Shown here: one piece after another, positions 42,075 to 52,500 of the stretch
Layout: every line of letters starts with the position of its first letter
Numbering within the stretch: the stretch's first letter is position 1
Assembly: GCA_963575745.1 (NCBI GenBank)
Contig: CAUYUJ010001341.1
Location: 1-64,000 of the forward strand
DNA from: Prorocentrum cordatum
Lineage: Eukaryota > Sar > Dinophyceae > Prorocentrales > Prorocentraceae
Reading direction: 5' to 3'
DNA length: 64,000 nucleotides
Notes under the pieces: generated by a model
The model's database searches: none
Told to the model about the DNA's origin: nothing
What the model saw: the letters and a program-made list of their open reading frames with translations, nothing else
Translations under genes and position numbers: made by a program

Positions 42075-42394
42075 GATAAATGAGAAATTCCAAGAGCGGT
42101 AATGAGAATGCCCATCACTTTGTGATAGCGCACAGCAATCGCTTCTTTGTTGTGTTGGTGCGCGAAGAATATGATCCCTATTGCGGTCAAATTGAAAACC
42201 ATGTTCCCTAGCATCATGTGGCGCCGTGTGCTGCTCCCTGAGATAATGTCTGGCACGCGTTGGGCCAACCCTGCGAATATGCAAGCCAAGCTCGCAAATA
42301 TCATGGCATGCGCCTGGCTAAACAGACCCTTAAACTGAGTGGCCCGGTACTCGCTCACAACCATATACATCATTATGGCACATCCACACGCGCT
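42075..42394 (-). CDS. Exon-like island with three membrane-type segments
   Basis: The acceptor is GGGTCAG|AGC at 42394 and the donor TTATC|GTAGAG at 42075, 320 nt. It encodes hydrophobic runs around MIFASLACIFAGLA, MMLGNMVFNLTAIGIIFFA and VMGILITALGISHL, separated by short charged loops (QRVPDIISGSSTRRH; HQHNKEAIAVRYHK). The histidine-rich loops next to membrane segments are notable. This is the best membrane-protein exon in the window. Family not recognised. Confidence 0.5.
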
Positions 42395-42599
42395 CTGACC
42401 CGCCGGCCCCCTCCGGGGGCGCAGGGCTGCGAAGGTGTGTGCGGTCTGCTGTCATGTGCTTTGTCCTTTCTTGTTTGGCCTTTTTGTCCCTCGAGTCCTA
42501 TTTCCTGCCTCCCGTTTACGGTCTGCTCGGGGGCCCCACCGCGCCACCACGCAGCCAACGGGGGGGAACCTCAAATGCTGGCTGCCCTGGGCCACCACA

Positions 42600-43100
42600 G
42601 GATTCCTCATGGTGCCACCGCGCGGCCAGAACGCCCCGAGAGGCCTCCAAGATTGCCCGAAGAGGCTCCAAAAAGAGCCTCAGGAGGCCAAGACGGCCCA
42701 AGATGGCCCCGAGATAACAAGATGCCCCACGATGGCTCCAAGAGGCTTCCCAAGAGGGCCCCACGAAGCAAAAATCAACGAATTGCCGCAAGTTTTCCAA
42801 GGTGTTGGGCCTTCTTGCCTGTTCGGCTTTCCGACGCTCCGAGACGGACCAAGAGGTTCCCAAGATCGCCCCACGACGGCACTAGAAGCCCATGACGGCC
42901 GAAGAGGCCCCCAAGACGGCCCCAAGACGGCCGAAGAGGGCCCCAGGACGGTCCAAGAGGCGCCCCAGACGGCCCCAAAGGGTCCTAAGACGGTCCCAAG
43001 AGAGACCCAAGAAGGCCCCAAGAGGCCCGAAGAGGCCCCCCAAAGGCCCTAACGAGACCGCCAAGAGACCCAAAATATGCCCCAAGAGGCTCCAAAACGG
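42600..43100 (+). repeat. Composite decamer element
   Basis: A decamer array interrupted by core 1 at 42765-42845 (AAAATCAACGAATTG ... TTCGGCTTTCCGACGCTCC). The long frames through it encode only P/R/K/A or L/G/W/S repetition. Confidence 0.85.
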
Positions 43101-43199
43101 CTGCCAAGAAGCTCCAACAATGACATGCAGACGATGCCGAGAAGCCTGCCACGCGAAGCACCCACGGCGCCATCCACGCAGCCGCACGCACTAGTATTA

Positions 43200-44168
43200 G
43201 GGGGGCCGGCGGCAGAGGGCAAGACCCTTGAGATCCGGCCGCTCCCGCCCGGCGGGTTGGGCCGTGCGAGACCTCTCTGACACAGTGTCTGGCACAAGCT
43301 TTGGCCCCCTTCTCCAGTGCCTGGTCAAAAACCTCCTGAAAGTCCCTCCGAGGGGGCCCCACTCTGCCGCCGGCTCCACTCTGCCGCCGGCCCCCTTCAA
43401 GGTCTCAAACGTCCCGGGGACGACCCAAGGGCGCCCCAAGCCGGTCCAAGAGAGTCCCGAGCAGTCCAAGAGAGCCCCCAGACGGTTCCAGATCGCTCCA
43501 AGACGCCCAAGATGGCCTCCAGACGGCCCAAGACGCCTCCAAGACGGCCCAAGAGGGCTCCAAGAGCTCCCCCAAGACAGCCCCGAGAAGCAAAAATCAT
43601 TGATTTTCCAATGGTTTTTGAAGGATTTTCACGTTCACGCCATTTCGGCTTACCCACGCTCCACGACGGCCCAAGAGGCCCCCGAGATCGCCCCAGGACG
43701 GCCCAACAGGCCCCCAAGACGGCCCCAAGACGGCACAAGAGGGCCCCCAGACCGCCCAAGAGGCCTACCCACGCTCCACGACGGCCCAAGAGGCCCCCAA
43801 GATCGCCCCAGGCCGGCCCAACAGGCTCCCAAGACGGCCCCAAGACGGCCCAAGAGGGCCCCCAGACCGCCCAAGAGGCCCCCGGGACGGCCCAAGAGGG
43901 GCCCCAGGATGGCCCCAAGAGGAGGCCCAGAAGGGGAACCCGAATGAACATTTCGAGCTTTCGGCTCAAGAGGCCCCCAGGATGCCCTAAAAGGCCCGGT
44001 GGAGGCACCCAACAAACCCCAAGAGACCCCCAACAGGCCCAAGAGGGCCCCAAGAAACCCCTGGGACGCCCCCAAGAGGCCCCTGGAGCGTCACGACGTT
44101 CGATGCTGCGCACCACTTCGACAAACTCCCAGGGAACGGCCGGTGATGCGCCGCCGGCGTCCTCGATC
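43200..44168 (+). repeat. 160-bp module plus composite decamer element, copy A
   Basis: The module (43217-43375: GGGCCGTGCGAGACCTCTCT ... CCTCCGAGGGGGCCCCACTC) is followed by a decamer array, core 1 (43590-43665), array, core 2 (43935-43978), array, then an 85-bp end (44082-44168: GTCACGACGTTCGATGCTGC). Nearly the whole arrangement recurs at 47950-48762. Confidence 0.9.
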
Positions 44169-44525
44169 CGGCCGCTCCCGCCCTACGGTGTGGGCCGTGC
44201 GAGACCTCTCTGACCGAGTGTTTGGCACCGTCTTTGGCCCCCTTCTCCAGTGCCTGGTCAAAAACCTCCTGAAAGTCCCTCCGAGGGGGCCCCACTCTGC
44301 CGCCGGCCCCCCGCCGCCCCCCCCCCCCCCTTCAAGGTCTCAAACGGCCCGGGGACGACCCAAGGGCGCCCCAAGCCGGTCCGAGAGAGTCCCGAGCAGT
44401 CCAAGAGAGCCTCCAGACAGCTCCAGATCGCTCCAAGACGCCAAAGATACCCTCCAGACGGCCCAAGACGCCTCCAAGACGGCCCAAGAGGCCTCCAAGA
44501 GCACCCCCAAGAGAGCCCCAACATG
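44155..44525 (+). repeat. 160-bp module and short decamer array, copy B
   Basis: The module 44155-44310 is followed by an array that ends at 44525, where an unrelated dispersed repeat begins. Confidence 0.9.
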
Positions 44526-44735
44526 CAAACATTACCCTGCGACGTACCCAACCCACGTGCATCAGCAAATGGCAAGAGGAGTATGCCAACATTAGCAGGA
44601 ACAACGACAGTGTAGACGCGGCGGTTTGCTGTGCAAGCTACATGGGATGCGCATGCGTTGCGCGATTCACAGGACGACGATCGAAAGAACGAGGATTGAG
44701 GCCCCAGGATCGAAGAAGAACGGGCACGGGAACGA
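44522..44735 (+). repeat. Dispersed ~200-bp repeat, copy 2
   Basis: Counterpart of 30741-30935, as described there. Confidence 0.8.
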
Positions 44736-45084
44736 GGGGTAGGAGAGGGATGGAATGGAGGGCGGGGGGGGCGAAAGGCCATCGCGGAAGCAGCAGCATG
44801 CATGGAGAAGGTGAGGCGGGGAATAGGACGACGATGAAAGTGGCGGGAGGAGACAGCAGACTGCCGCGTTTTTCAAGTGCGAGCTAGACCCGCAGCGCTG
44901 CCTGCGCCATGTCGTCGCAGAGTTCCACATGATAAAACTTGTTCAGAATGCAAGGAACGAGCGAGGCGTAGCTCGCCCGCTAGCTTCTCCGCCTCCTTCC
45001 CGCACGCTTCAGCGCGGGAGCTGAACGCTCGCAGGCGCGCCGCCAGGTCTGCGGGCGGCCCGCGGGAAAGAAACTCAAGGCCGG

Positions 45085-45335
45085 GGTCGCGTATCATCAA
45101 TCGGCTGTCCATCGTCCAAAGTTGCACTGGCGACGTACTGGTTGAACGCGGAGCGAGCAGCATCACGCGCGTGCCTGAACGCCACGCAGGTACAGTGCAC
45201 GCGCGATTGGGACTTCAGGTCGATCACGCGCGTCTCCACCAGGCTTGGCAACACCACGCGACTGAGGATCTCACTGCGGTCTGCCATGCTGCTGTCCGCG
45301 AATGCAATGCGCTGCCTGCAAGTAAGGCGGCGGCG
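45085..45335 (-). CDS. Weak exon-like island
   Basis: The minus-strand frame is protein-like (FADSSMADRSEILSRVVLPS; LKSQSRVHCTCVAFRHARD; AFNQYVASATLDDGQPIDD). The edges are not defined. The opposite strand is also open. Function unknown. Confidence 0.25.
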
Positions 45336-45339
45336 TCCA

Positions 45340-45580
45340 CTTGTCTCAGAAGATGTTCCCGCGGGCCCGAAGGGCGACCGCCAGCTCGAGCCGCGGCGCC
45401 GGCAGGCCAGATAAGGATCATGCAACAGCAAAGACGATGACAGAGCAACGAGGTATCGGCGAGTGCATGACCGGCCTCCGTTTCCTGCACTTCTTTCCTG
45501 TAGTTCCCCTAGCTCATCGAGCTCAGCAGATGTTTCTGCGGGTCCGAAGGACGACCGCCAGCTCGAGTCGCAGCGCCGAC
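45340..45580 (+). repeat. Imperfect ~60-bp duplication
   Basis: CAG.AGATGTT.C.GCGGG and CGAAGG.CGACCGCCAGCTCG occur at 45345-45400 and again at 45524-45576. Confidence 0.8.
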
Positions 45581-45724
45581 GAGCTGCATCCACATCAGGC
45601 AACACCCCAGGAGACACTGGCACACAACGATTTGACGTCAGTCAGTGCCAGACCACTCCATGTCTAGTTCCTCGCACACATACAGTCGATCGCAGATGCG
45701 GGATAATCGAAGTAGAATGACGGG

Positions 45725-47290
45725 TCCAATCTGCGTCCGCGTAGGACGTCACTATGCTGGACCCCGCAGCAGGTCTCGAAAGTGGCGACAGTTTCGTGGG
45801 CCCCACAGCAGCCCTCGAAAGTGGCGACAGTTTCACAGATCGTAGCCCCCCAGCGCTGGCGAGGTCTAATCTGAGTCCCCGTAAGACGTCACTCCGCTGG
45901 CCCCCCAAGCAGCCTTCGAAAGTGGGCCCCCCCACGCAGCCTTCGAAAGTGGCGACAGTTTCACAGATCGCAGCCCCCCAGGGATGGCGAGGTCTAATCT
46001 GAATCCCCGTAGGGCGTCACTCCGCTGGGCCCCCCAGCAGCCCTCGAAAGTGGCGACAGTTTCACAGATCGCAGCCCCCCAGGAATGGCGAGGTCTAATC
46101 TGAATCCCCGTAGGGCGTCACTCCGCTGGGCCCCCCAGCAGCCTCGAAAGTGGCGACAGTTTCACAGATCGCAGCCCCCCAGGGATGGCGAGGTCTAATC
46201 TGAGTCCCCGTGGGGCGTCACTCCGCTGGGCCCCCCAGCAGCCCTCGAAAGTGGCGACAGTTTCACAGATCGCAGCCCCCCAGGGATGGCGAGGTCTAAT
46301 CTGAATCCCCGTAGGGCGTCACTCCGCTGGGCCCCCCAGCAGGCCTCGAAAGTGGCGACAGTTTCACAGATCGCAGCCCCCCAGGGATGGCGAGGTCTAA
46401 TCTGAATCCCCGTAGGGCCCACTCCGCTGGCCCCCCCAGCAGGCCTCGAACGTGGCGACAGTTTCGCAGATCGCAGCCCCCCAGGGATGGCGAGGTCTAA
46501 TCTGAGTCCCCGTAGGGCGTCACTCCGCTGGCCCCCCAGCAGCCCTCGAAAGTGGCGACAGTTTCGCAGATCGCAGCCCCCCAGAGATGGCGAGGTCTAA
46601 TCTGAAGTCCCCGTAGGGCGTCACTCCGCTGGCCCCCCAGCAGCCTCGAAAGTGGCGACAGTTTCACAGATCGCAGCCCCCAGGGATGGCGAGGTCTAAT
46701 CTGAATCCCCGTAGGGCGTCACTCCGCTGGCCACCCCAGCAGCCCTCGAAAGTGGCGACAGTTTCACAGATCGCAGCCCCCCAGGGATGGCGAGGTCTAA
46801 TCTGAGTCCCCGTAGGGCGTCACTCCGCTGGCCACCCCAGCAGCCCTCGAAAGTGGCGACAGTTTCACAGATCGCAGCCCCCCAGGGATGGCGAGGTCTA
46901 ATCTGAGTCCCCGTGGGGCGTCACTCCGCTGGCCACCCCAGCAGCCCTCGAAAGTGACGACAGTCTCGCAGATCGCCGCCCCCCAGGGATGGCGAGGTCT
47001 AATCTGAATCCCCGTAGGGCGTCACTCCGCTGGGCCCCCAGCAGCCCTCGAAAGTGGCGACAGTTTCACAGATCGCAGCCCCCCAGGGATGGCGAGGTCT
47101 AATCTGAGTCCCCGTAGGGCGTCACTCCGCTGGGCCCCCCAGCAGCCCTCGAAAGTGGCGACAGTTTCACAGATCGCAGCCCCCCAGGATGGCGAGGTCT
47201 AATCCGAGTCCCCGTAGGGCGTCACTCCGCTGGGCCCCCCAGCAGCCCTCGAAAGTGGCGACAGTTTCACAGATCGCAGCCCCCCAGGGG
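45725..47290 (+). repeat. ~101-bp satellite array, type 2 (about 15 units)
   Basis: Shares GAAAGTGGCGACAGTTTC and CCAGGGATGGCGAGGTCTAA with the array at 31-33.2 kb, but the other half reads TCTGAATCCCCGTAGGGCGT and CACTCCGCTGGGCCCCC instead of the type-1 sequence. The last unit runs into TGCTCTATTCAAAACGAG, as at 33310. Confidence 0.95.
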
Positions 47291-47349
47291 TAAGAGCAAG
47301 AGAAGAGAGGAGGAGGCGGGAGGCGGGAGGAGGAGGAAGGTGGAGACCA

Positions 47350-47956
47350 CAGTGCTCTATTCAAAACGAGTACCCAACGCAGGAGGGTTGGGAATCATTA
47401 ATTTTTCAATGGTGTTTGAAGGATTTTCGCGTTCTCGCCATTTCGGCTTACCCACGCTCCAAGACGGCCCAAGAGGCCCCCAAGATCGCCCCAGGACGGC
47501 CCAACAAGCCCCCAAGAGGGCTCCAAGACGGCGCAAGAGGGCCCCAAGACGGCCCAAGAGGCACCCAGAACGGCCTAAGAGAGGCCCCATGACGGCCCCA
47601 AGAGGGCGCTCAGAAGGGGAACCCAACATTTTGAGCTTTCGGTCCCAAGAGGCCCCCAGGGGGCTCTTAGAGGCCCCCAGGAGGCCCCCAAGAGGCTCCA
47701 AGAGAGCCCCCAAAGGCCCCAAGAGGCCCCCAAGAGGCTCACAAGAAGCCCCCAGGAGGCCCTCAAGAGGCCCTAAACTCCCCTGCAGAGGCCCCGAGAG
47801 CCCTCTCGAGACCCCAAGAGGCGTCCACGAGGACTCCGACCCAAAACCCAAGCACGGTGGCGGGATGGGCCGCGCCACGTCACGACTTTCGATGCTGCGC
47901 GATCTTCGGCAAACTCCCAGGGAGCGGCCTGTGATGCGCCGCCGGCGTCCTCGATC
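47350..47956 (+). repeat. Composite decamer element
   Basis: Core 1 (47390-47465), array, core 2 (47616-47660: GGGGAACCCAACATTTTGAG), array, GGTGGCGGGATGGGC, and the 85-bp end (47875-47956). Confidence 0.9.
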
Positions 47957-48762
47957 CGGCCGCTGCCGCCCTACGGTGTGGGCCGTGCGAGATCTCTCTG
48001 ACACAGTGTCTGGCACAGTCTTTGGCCCCCTTCTCCAGTGCCTAGTCAAAAACCTCCTGAAAGTCCCTCCGAGGGGGCCCCACTCTGCCGCCGACCCCCC
48101 CCCCTCAAGGTCTCAAACGGCCCGGGGACGACCCAAGGGCGCCCCAAGCCGGTCCGAGAGAGTCCCGAGCAGTCCAAGAGAGCCTCCAGACGGTTCCAGA
48201 TCGCTCCAAGACGCCCAAGATGGCCTCCAGACGGCCCAAGACGCCTTCAAGACGGCCCAAGAGGGCTCCAAGAGCTCCCCCAAGACAGCCCCGAGAAGCA
48301 AAAATCATTGATTTTCCAATGGTTTTTGAAGGATTTTCACGTTCACGCCATTTCGGCTTACCCACGCTCCACGACGGCCCAAGAGGCCCCCGAGATCGCC
48401 CCAGGACGGCCCAACAGGCCCCCAAGACGGCCCCAAGACGGCCCAAGAGGGCCCCCAGACCGCCCAAGAGGCCCCCGGGACGGCCCAAGAGGGGCCCCAG
48501 GATGGCCCCAAGAGGAGGCCCAGAAGGGGAACCCGAATGAACATTTCGAGCTTTCGGCTCAAGAGGCCCCCAGGAGGCCCTGAGAGGCCCCCTGGAGGCC
48601 CCCAACAAACCCCAAGAGAGCCCCAAGAGGCCCCAAGAGGGCCCCAAGAGGCCCCTGGGACGCCCCCAAGAGGCCCCTGGAGCGTCACGACGTTTGATGC
48701 TGCGCACCACTTCGACAAACTCCCAGGGAGCGGCCGGTGATGCGCCGCCGGCGTCCTCGATA
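47950..48762 (+). repeat. 160-bp module plus composite decamer element, copy C
   Basis: Almost identical to 43217-44168 over long stretches (for example 48290-48540 against 43585-43945, apart from an internal duplication in the latter). A segmental duplication about 4.7 kb apart. Confidence 0.9.
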
Positions 48763-48826
48763 AAAAGGCATAGAGAACAAAACATCTCCACTGTCAATCA
48801 AGCAACTTGCCGCACGTAGGCAGCAC

Positions 48827-49142
48827 GCTCCAGGAACGACATGCGCCCAATACTGGCCCAGATCAAGATAAAGATCTTGATGAATTATGCAAGCCGCACA
48901 GGCAACACTGGTGACGCCTGCCTTCCTGCCATCCCGAAGAAACAGTGCAAGAACGGCTGCAGCTCCAGCGGCGCTCGCATAGGCAATGGTGCCATACGAC
49001 AGATCACTCGCAACGTTCTGACAGACCTTGGTAAACGGTATATTCAAATCTTCATACAATTCCCCTGATTGAAAATTCGACAGCGAAATCGTCATCGCAA
49101 ACTGATACCTCCGAATGTCTCCATAATGGCACGGCAAATTCA
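48827..49142 (-). CDS. Exon-like island with two membrane-type segments
   Basis: The suggested acceptor is TCCGAG|TG at 49142; donors GGAGC|GTGCTG (48827) or CAT|GTCGTT (48841). It encodes LPCHYGDIRRYQFAMTISL, an acidic region (SGELYEDLN), and hydrophobic runs (TIAYASAAGAAAVLALFL; VTSVACAACII). The sequence just outside the acceptor (about 49150-49180) is shared with an introner-like left end at 49467-49500, so repeat insertion seems to abut the exon. Family unknown. Confidence 0.4.
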
Positions 49143-49190
49143 CTCGGAAAATTCGCCAGCCCACCGGGCCAGAAGCGTGCTCACTCGCCA

Positions 49191-49310
49191 TCGCTCGGAC
49201 GTCCACTCCCTGTGTTTTTTTTTCGGTTTCGTGCGTGGGTTTCTTCGCCAATTGATCAAGGGTGCTCCTCGATGGTCCTCGCCGAAGGAAAAATACACAC
49301 GTCCGAGCGA
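49191..49310. mobile_element. MITE-like element M (120 bp), copy 2
   Basis: The ends TCGCTCGGACGT and ACGTCCGAGCGA are exact inverted repeats. The interior matches the 38.3- and 63.7-kb copies (TTTTTCGGTTTCGTGCG; CTCGATGGTCCTCGCCG). Confidence 0.85.
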
Positions 49311-49426
49311 TGCTAAGCTGAGAGATCTCTGGCAACAGGCTTAGGAGCTCATCTGCCTCGCGCGCGCGGGGCCGTCCGTTGGGGGGGCCCACGCGAGTAC
49401 CCTGGCGAGGTGATGGCAAGGTTCAG

Positions 49427-49500
49427 GTCGGGCGTGTCACCCTACAGGCGGAGCTTCGACGAAAAAATTCGCCGGCCCAACGGGCCAGGGCGTGCTAAGA
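49427..49500 (+). mobile_element. Introner-like element, left end only
   Basis: CAG|GTCGGGCGTGTCACCCTACA, then GGCGGAGCTTCGACGAAAAA. No matching right end follows within a few hundred bases. Confidence 0.55.
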
Positions 49501-49609
49501 TCTCCGGTACCTGGTTAACAGTATTTCTATTTCGCGCGCGCGGGGCGGCCCCTGGGGGTCCCCGGACGAAAAGTACCCCGGCAAGGTCCCGGCAAGGTCG
49601 GGCCAGAGA

Positions 49610-50255
49610 TGCCGGAGCCCTGTTACAGGGCCCCAGGACGGGCCAAGAGGTCCCCAAGAAGCCTCCAAGACGGTCCAAGAGGGCCCCGAGACGGCCAAAG
49701 ATCGCCCGAAGACGCCCAACAGGGCCCCAAGACAGCCCAAGAGGCCTCCAAGACGCCCCAAGGGCCTTCCAAGAGGCCTCCGAAGAGGGCCCCAAGAGGC
49801 CAAAATCGTTGATTTTCATTGTTTTTTTTCGATGTTTTTTGCGTTCTGGCTTTTTCGGCTTCCGGACGCTCCAAGACGGCCCAAGAGGCCCCCAAGACCG
49901 CTCCAAGACGGCCCACGAGGCTCCCAAGACGGCCCCGGAACGGCCCAGGAGGGCCCCCAAGACGGCCCAAGTGCCGCCCAAGACGGACCAAGAGGCCCCA
50001 AGACGGGCCCAAGAGGGGCTCAAGAGGGGAACCGAGAACTGAAAAATCGAGCCCTCCGCCCCAGAAGGCGCCCAGGAGGCCCCAAAAAGGCCCCAAGAGG
50101 CCCCCAAGAGGCCCCCAAGACGCCCCAAGAGGCGCCCAAGAGGCCCAAAAGAGGCCCCAAGAGGCCCCAAAACGGCCCCCAAGAGGCCCCAAAACTCGGC
50201 TAGCCCACAACGGTGCGACAATATGGGCCGGCGGAATGAGCGAAGCGATTAGATA
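49610..50255 (+). repeat. Composite decamer element with complete terminus
   Basis: Array, core 1 (49805-49875), array, core 2 (50026-50066), array, then GGGCCGGCGGAATGAGCGAA and GCGATTAG. This is the clearest full-length copy: array, core 1, array, core 2, array, terminus. Confidence 0.9.
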
Positions 50256-50369
50256 AAAATACCCCAAACATGTTCAAACAGACGTTCAAATAGTCGAAAG
50301 GTCGTCCCCAGAGTATTCTTTGACTATTTTTGGAAATTCCTCCTGTAGAGGGACACGCCCGACAAAAGG
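50256..50369 (+). mobile_element. Introner-like element, right half
   Basis: The interior resembles 58.0 kb in reverse orientation (TAAAAATACCCC ... CGAAAGGTCGTCCCC). The right end TCCTCCTGTAGAGGGACACG continues into CCCGACAAAAGG. The left end is missing or rearranged. Confidence 0.5.
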
Positions 50370-50679
50370 CAAAGTCCATGCAAGGTTCCCCCAAGGATGC
50401 TGGAATCCCTGGCACGGTCTCCCAAAGAGCGCTCCAGGAGCGCCCGGATGGAACCAACAGAAGCTCCACAAGGGCACTCCAGTCGAGGTCCATGGGAAGC
50501 TGGCCCCAATATAGCCCCAAGAGAATCCCAATAATCTTTCAAATATGTATATAAATATACACACCGAGAACTCTAATCCAAGACAGACAGCCGCAAGAGC
50601 GGCCCCGCAGGCCAACATTCCCAGATTTGTAACTGGTGCTTGACAATGTCTGCCGTTTCTAATTTTTCCACCTTCCAAC

Positions 50680-51065
50680 CGCTAAGGACGGCCCAAGACG
50701 GCCCAAGAGACTCCCACGATCGCCACAAGTCAGCCCAAGAAGATCGCTGGACGATCCCAGCACAGCCGGACAGGACCTCAGGACGGCCCAGGAAGCCTCC
50801 CAGAAGGGCTCCGGAGGCTCCCAAGAAGGCCACAAGACTCTCGAAAGATGGCCCCCGAAACCGCCAGCGGGCTCCGAAGAGGTCCCCAAGAGGCTCCCAA
50901 AGGCGCCCCTCCCCCTTAAGAGACCAAAAGAGGCCCCTGGAGGTCCCCAAAATACCGCCAAGAGGCCGCCGAGAGGCCTCCCAAGTGACCCCAAGGCACC
51001 TCCCAAAGAGGTGTCGTGTACACGACCCAGTTTGGCCCCAAGAATACCCCAAGAACCCATCGACA
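50680..51065 (+). repeat. Decamer array
   Basis: Degenerate CCCAAGACGGCCCAAGAG units, less regular than in the other elements. Confidence 0.8.
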
Positions 51066-51066
51066 A

Positions 51067-51112
51067 GCCTCCTCCTCCTCCTCCTCCTCCTCCTCCTCCT
51101 CCTCCTCCTCCT
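51067..51112 (-). repeat. (CCT)n tract
   Basis: About 15 CCT triplets. Confidence 0.95.
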
Positions 51113-51177
51113 ACCATCTTCCTCATCATCCTCATTCTCACTCGCCGCGAGCACACCAACATAGAGCACCAGTGATA

Positions 51178-51225
51178 CAGGATGGGCTGGCGGAATGAGT
51201 GAAGCGACTGAATAAAGTCTCCGAC
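51178..51225 (+). repeat. TGGCGGAATGAGTGAAGCG terminus motif next to an exon end
   Basis: GATGGGCTGGCGGAATGAGT, then GAAGCGACTGAATAAAG, up to the donor of the following minus-strand island. In intron orientation it starts GTCGGAGAC. Confidence 0.8.
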
Positions 51226-51775
51226 GTCAGCCACTACAATCAGGCCCTCCATGGGGAAAGCCTCGCCTTCCCTCCCAGTCGCGCACGAGGCGATCAACGC
51301 AGGCTCGTGACGTCCAGTCGCTTCGTGGTCCGTTGAATGATGGGCTGCTGGTATGGGGTCTCCGGTAGGTATTGGCAGGAAAGATACCGAGTACTTCAAC
51401 ACATGTGGTGCGCGCGCCTTGTCGATGGCGACAGCAAGAGCCACACACGAAACGTATCTGGGAACTTCCAGCCCCCTCCATGAACCAGAAGGATCTGCAT
51501 GTGCGTCCCATGCGACCGTGACCCTTCCGTTCTCCACAACCAAGGGAGGGTTGTATATTGGATGTTTCGATTCATCCAGAGAAACCACCAGGCGTTTCTG
51601 ATTGGCGGGGCAAAGGCTGACATTCATAGTCAAACGAGCACGGTCTGTCAATGGATAATATGGATCCCCCGTCTTCTGCACGTGATGTAAAAAGCCAACA
51701 ACCCACGGGCGCTTGTTCATTGGGTATGCGCACCATCCACTGAGCAGCGCGGCGCTGACAGGAGCAAACACCATG
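51226..51775 (-). CDS. Long exon-like island, soluble domain of unknown type
   Basis: The acceptor TTTTTTTCCACAG|C at 51775 has a proper pyrimidine tract; the donor is GCTGAC|GTCGGAGAC at 51226. It is 550 nt and encodes 183 full codons without a stop. It contains KRPWVVGFLHHVQKTGDP, LTMNVSLCPANQKRLVVSL, a beta-rich middle (ENGRVTVAWDAHADPSGSW), and LKYSVSFLPIPTGDPIP. The first codons have mild hydrophobic character (MVFAPVSAALLSGWCA). I recognise no family. It is the longest spliced-looking coding island here and would be the most upstream part of the putative multi-exon membrane gene. Confidence 0.5.
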
Positions 51776-52199
51776 CTGTGGAAAAAAACACCTGATTCAC
51801 AATACCTACGGAACCCAAACAAACCGTCCAGGGCATAGACGGAAGCGAAGCGAAGACGGGGCAATGAACTCGAGTAGACACCAGCCAGCCGCAAGGATCT
51901 GGAGAGTGGGACGAGGTGGGACAGGGGCACTGAGAGGGGGAAGGGTGCATGAGAAGGGCGATGCACGTTCAGAGGTGACGTGCAACCAGAGGGCAGTCTG
52001 CGAAAGCTAAATCATACGTAGATGCACGAACTAACCTATTGCGTATGAGCTTCATCGAATTATGTATGTAAGCCCCATTGCTTCCCTCACCAGAGCAACG
52101 CCTCTTCCGTCGACTACTCCCGACCCTCCTGGGCCTCAGGAACATACAACTACGTATGAGAAAACCACTGGGCGTGTTGGGCTTCTTGAAAGTCGAAAC

Positions 52200-52500
52200 G
52201 GGGCTCGAGACGGCTCCCAATGTCCGGGGAGATGGCTTCCAACCTCACCAAAACGGCGCTCACACGGCTCAGTACTGCTCCAACACGGCCCAAGAGGCCC
52301 CTAAGACAGCCCCAACGACCCTCAAGACTGCCCAAAATGCTGAAAGAGGACCCCCAACAGGACCCCCGCAGGCGAAGAACACTGAATTGCCAGCGGTTTC
52401 AGGTGGATGTCAGCGTTCCTGCCCTCGAGATCCCGACATCCCAGAACGAGCCCAGAGGCCTCCAGGATGGCCCCGAGACTGCCCAACAAAGCCCCTACAG
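52200..52500 (+). repeat. Degenerate decamer sequence
   Basis: CCAACACGGCCCAAGAGGCC-like units, decayed. Similar remnants are at 52565-52830 and 53090-53450. No gene recognised at 51780-53640. Confidence 0.65.

Noticed and set aside
43955-43975. Possible second spliced-leader relic (TTTCGGCTCAAG)
   Set aside because: Only the last dozen bases are similar. It is a fixed part of core 2 in several composite elements and is not followed by a gene.
43317-44213. 298-codon plus-strand frame in the decamer composite element
   Set aside because: The composition is only P/R/K/A/G from CCAAGAGGCC units. The opposite strand is equally open.
45075-45623. 182-codon minus-strand ORF as a complete gene
   Set aside because: Its first half is an imperfect duplicated segment also open on the other strand. 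Only the 45085-45335 part looks protein-like and is listed as a weak exon.
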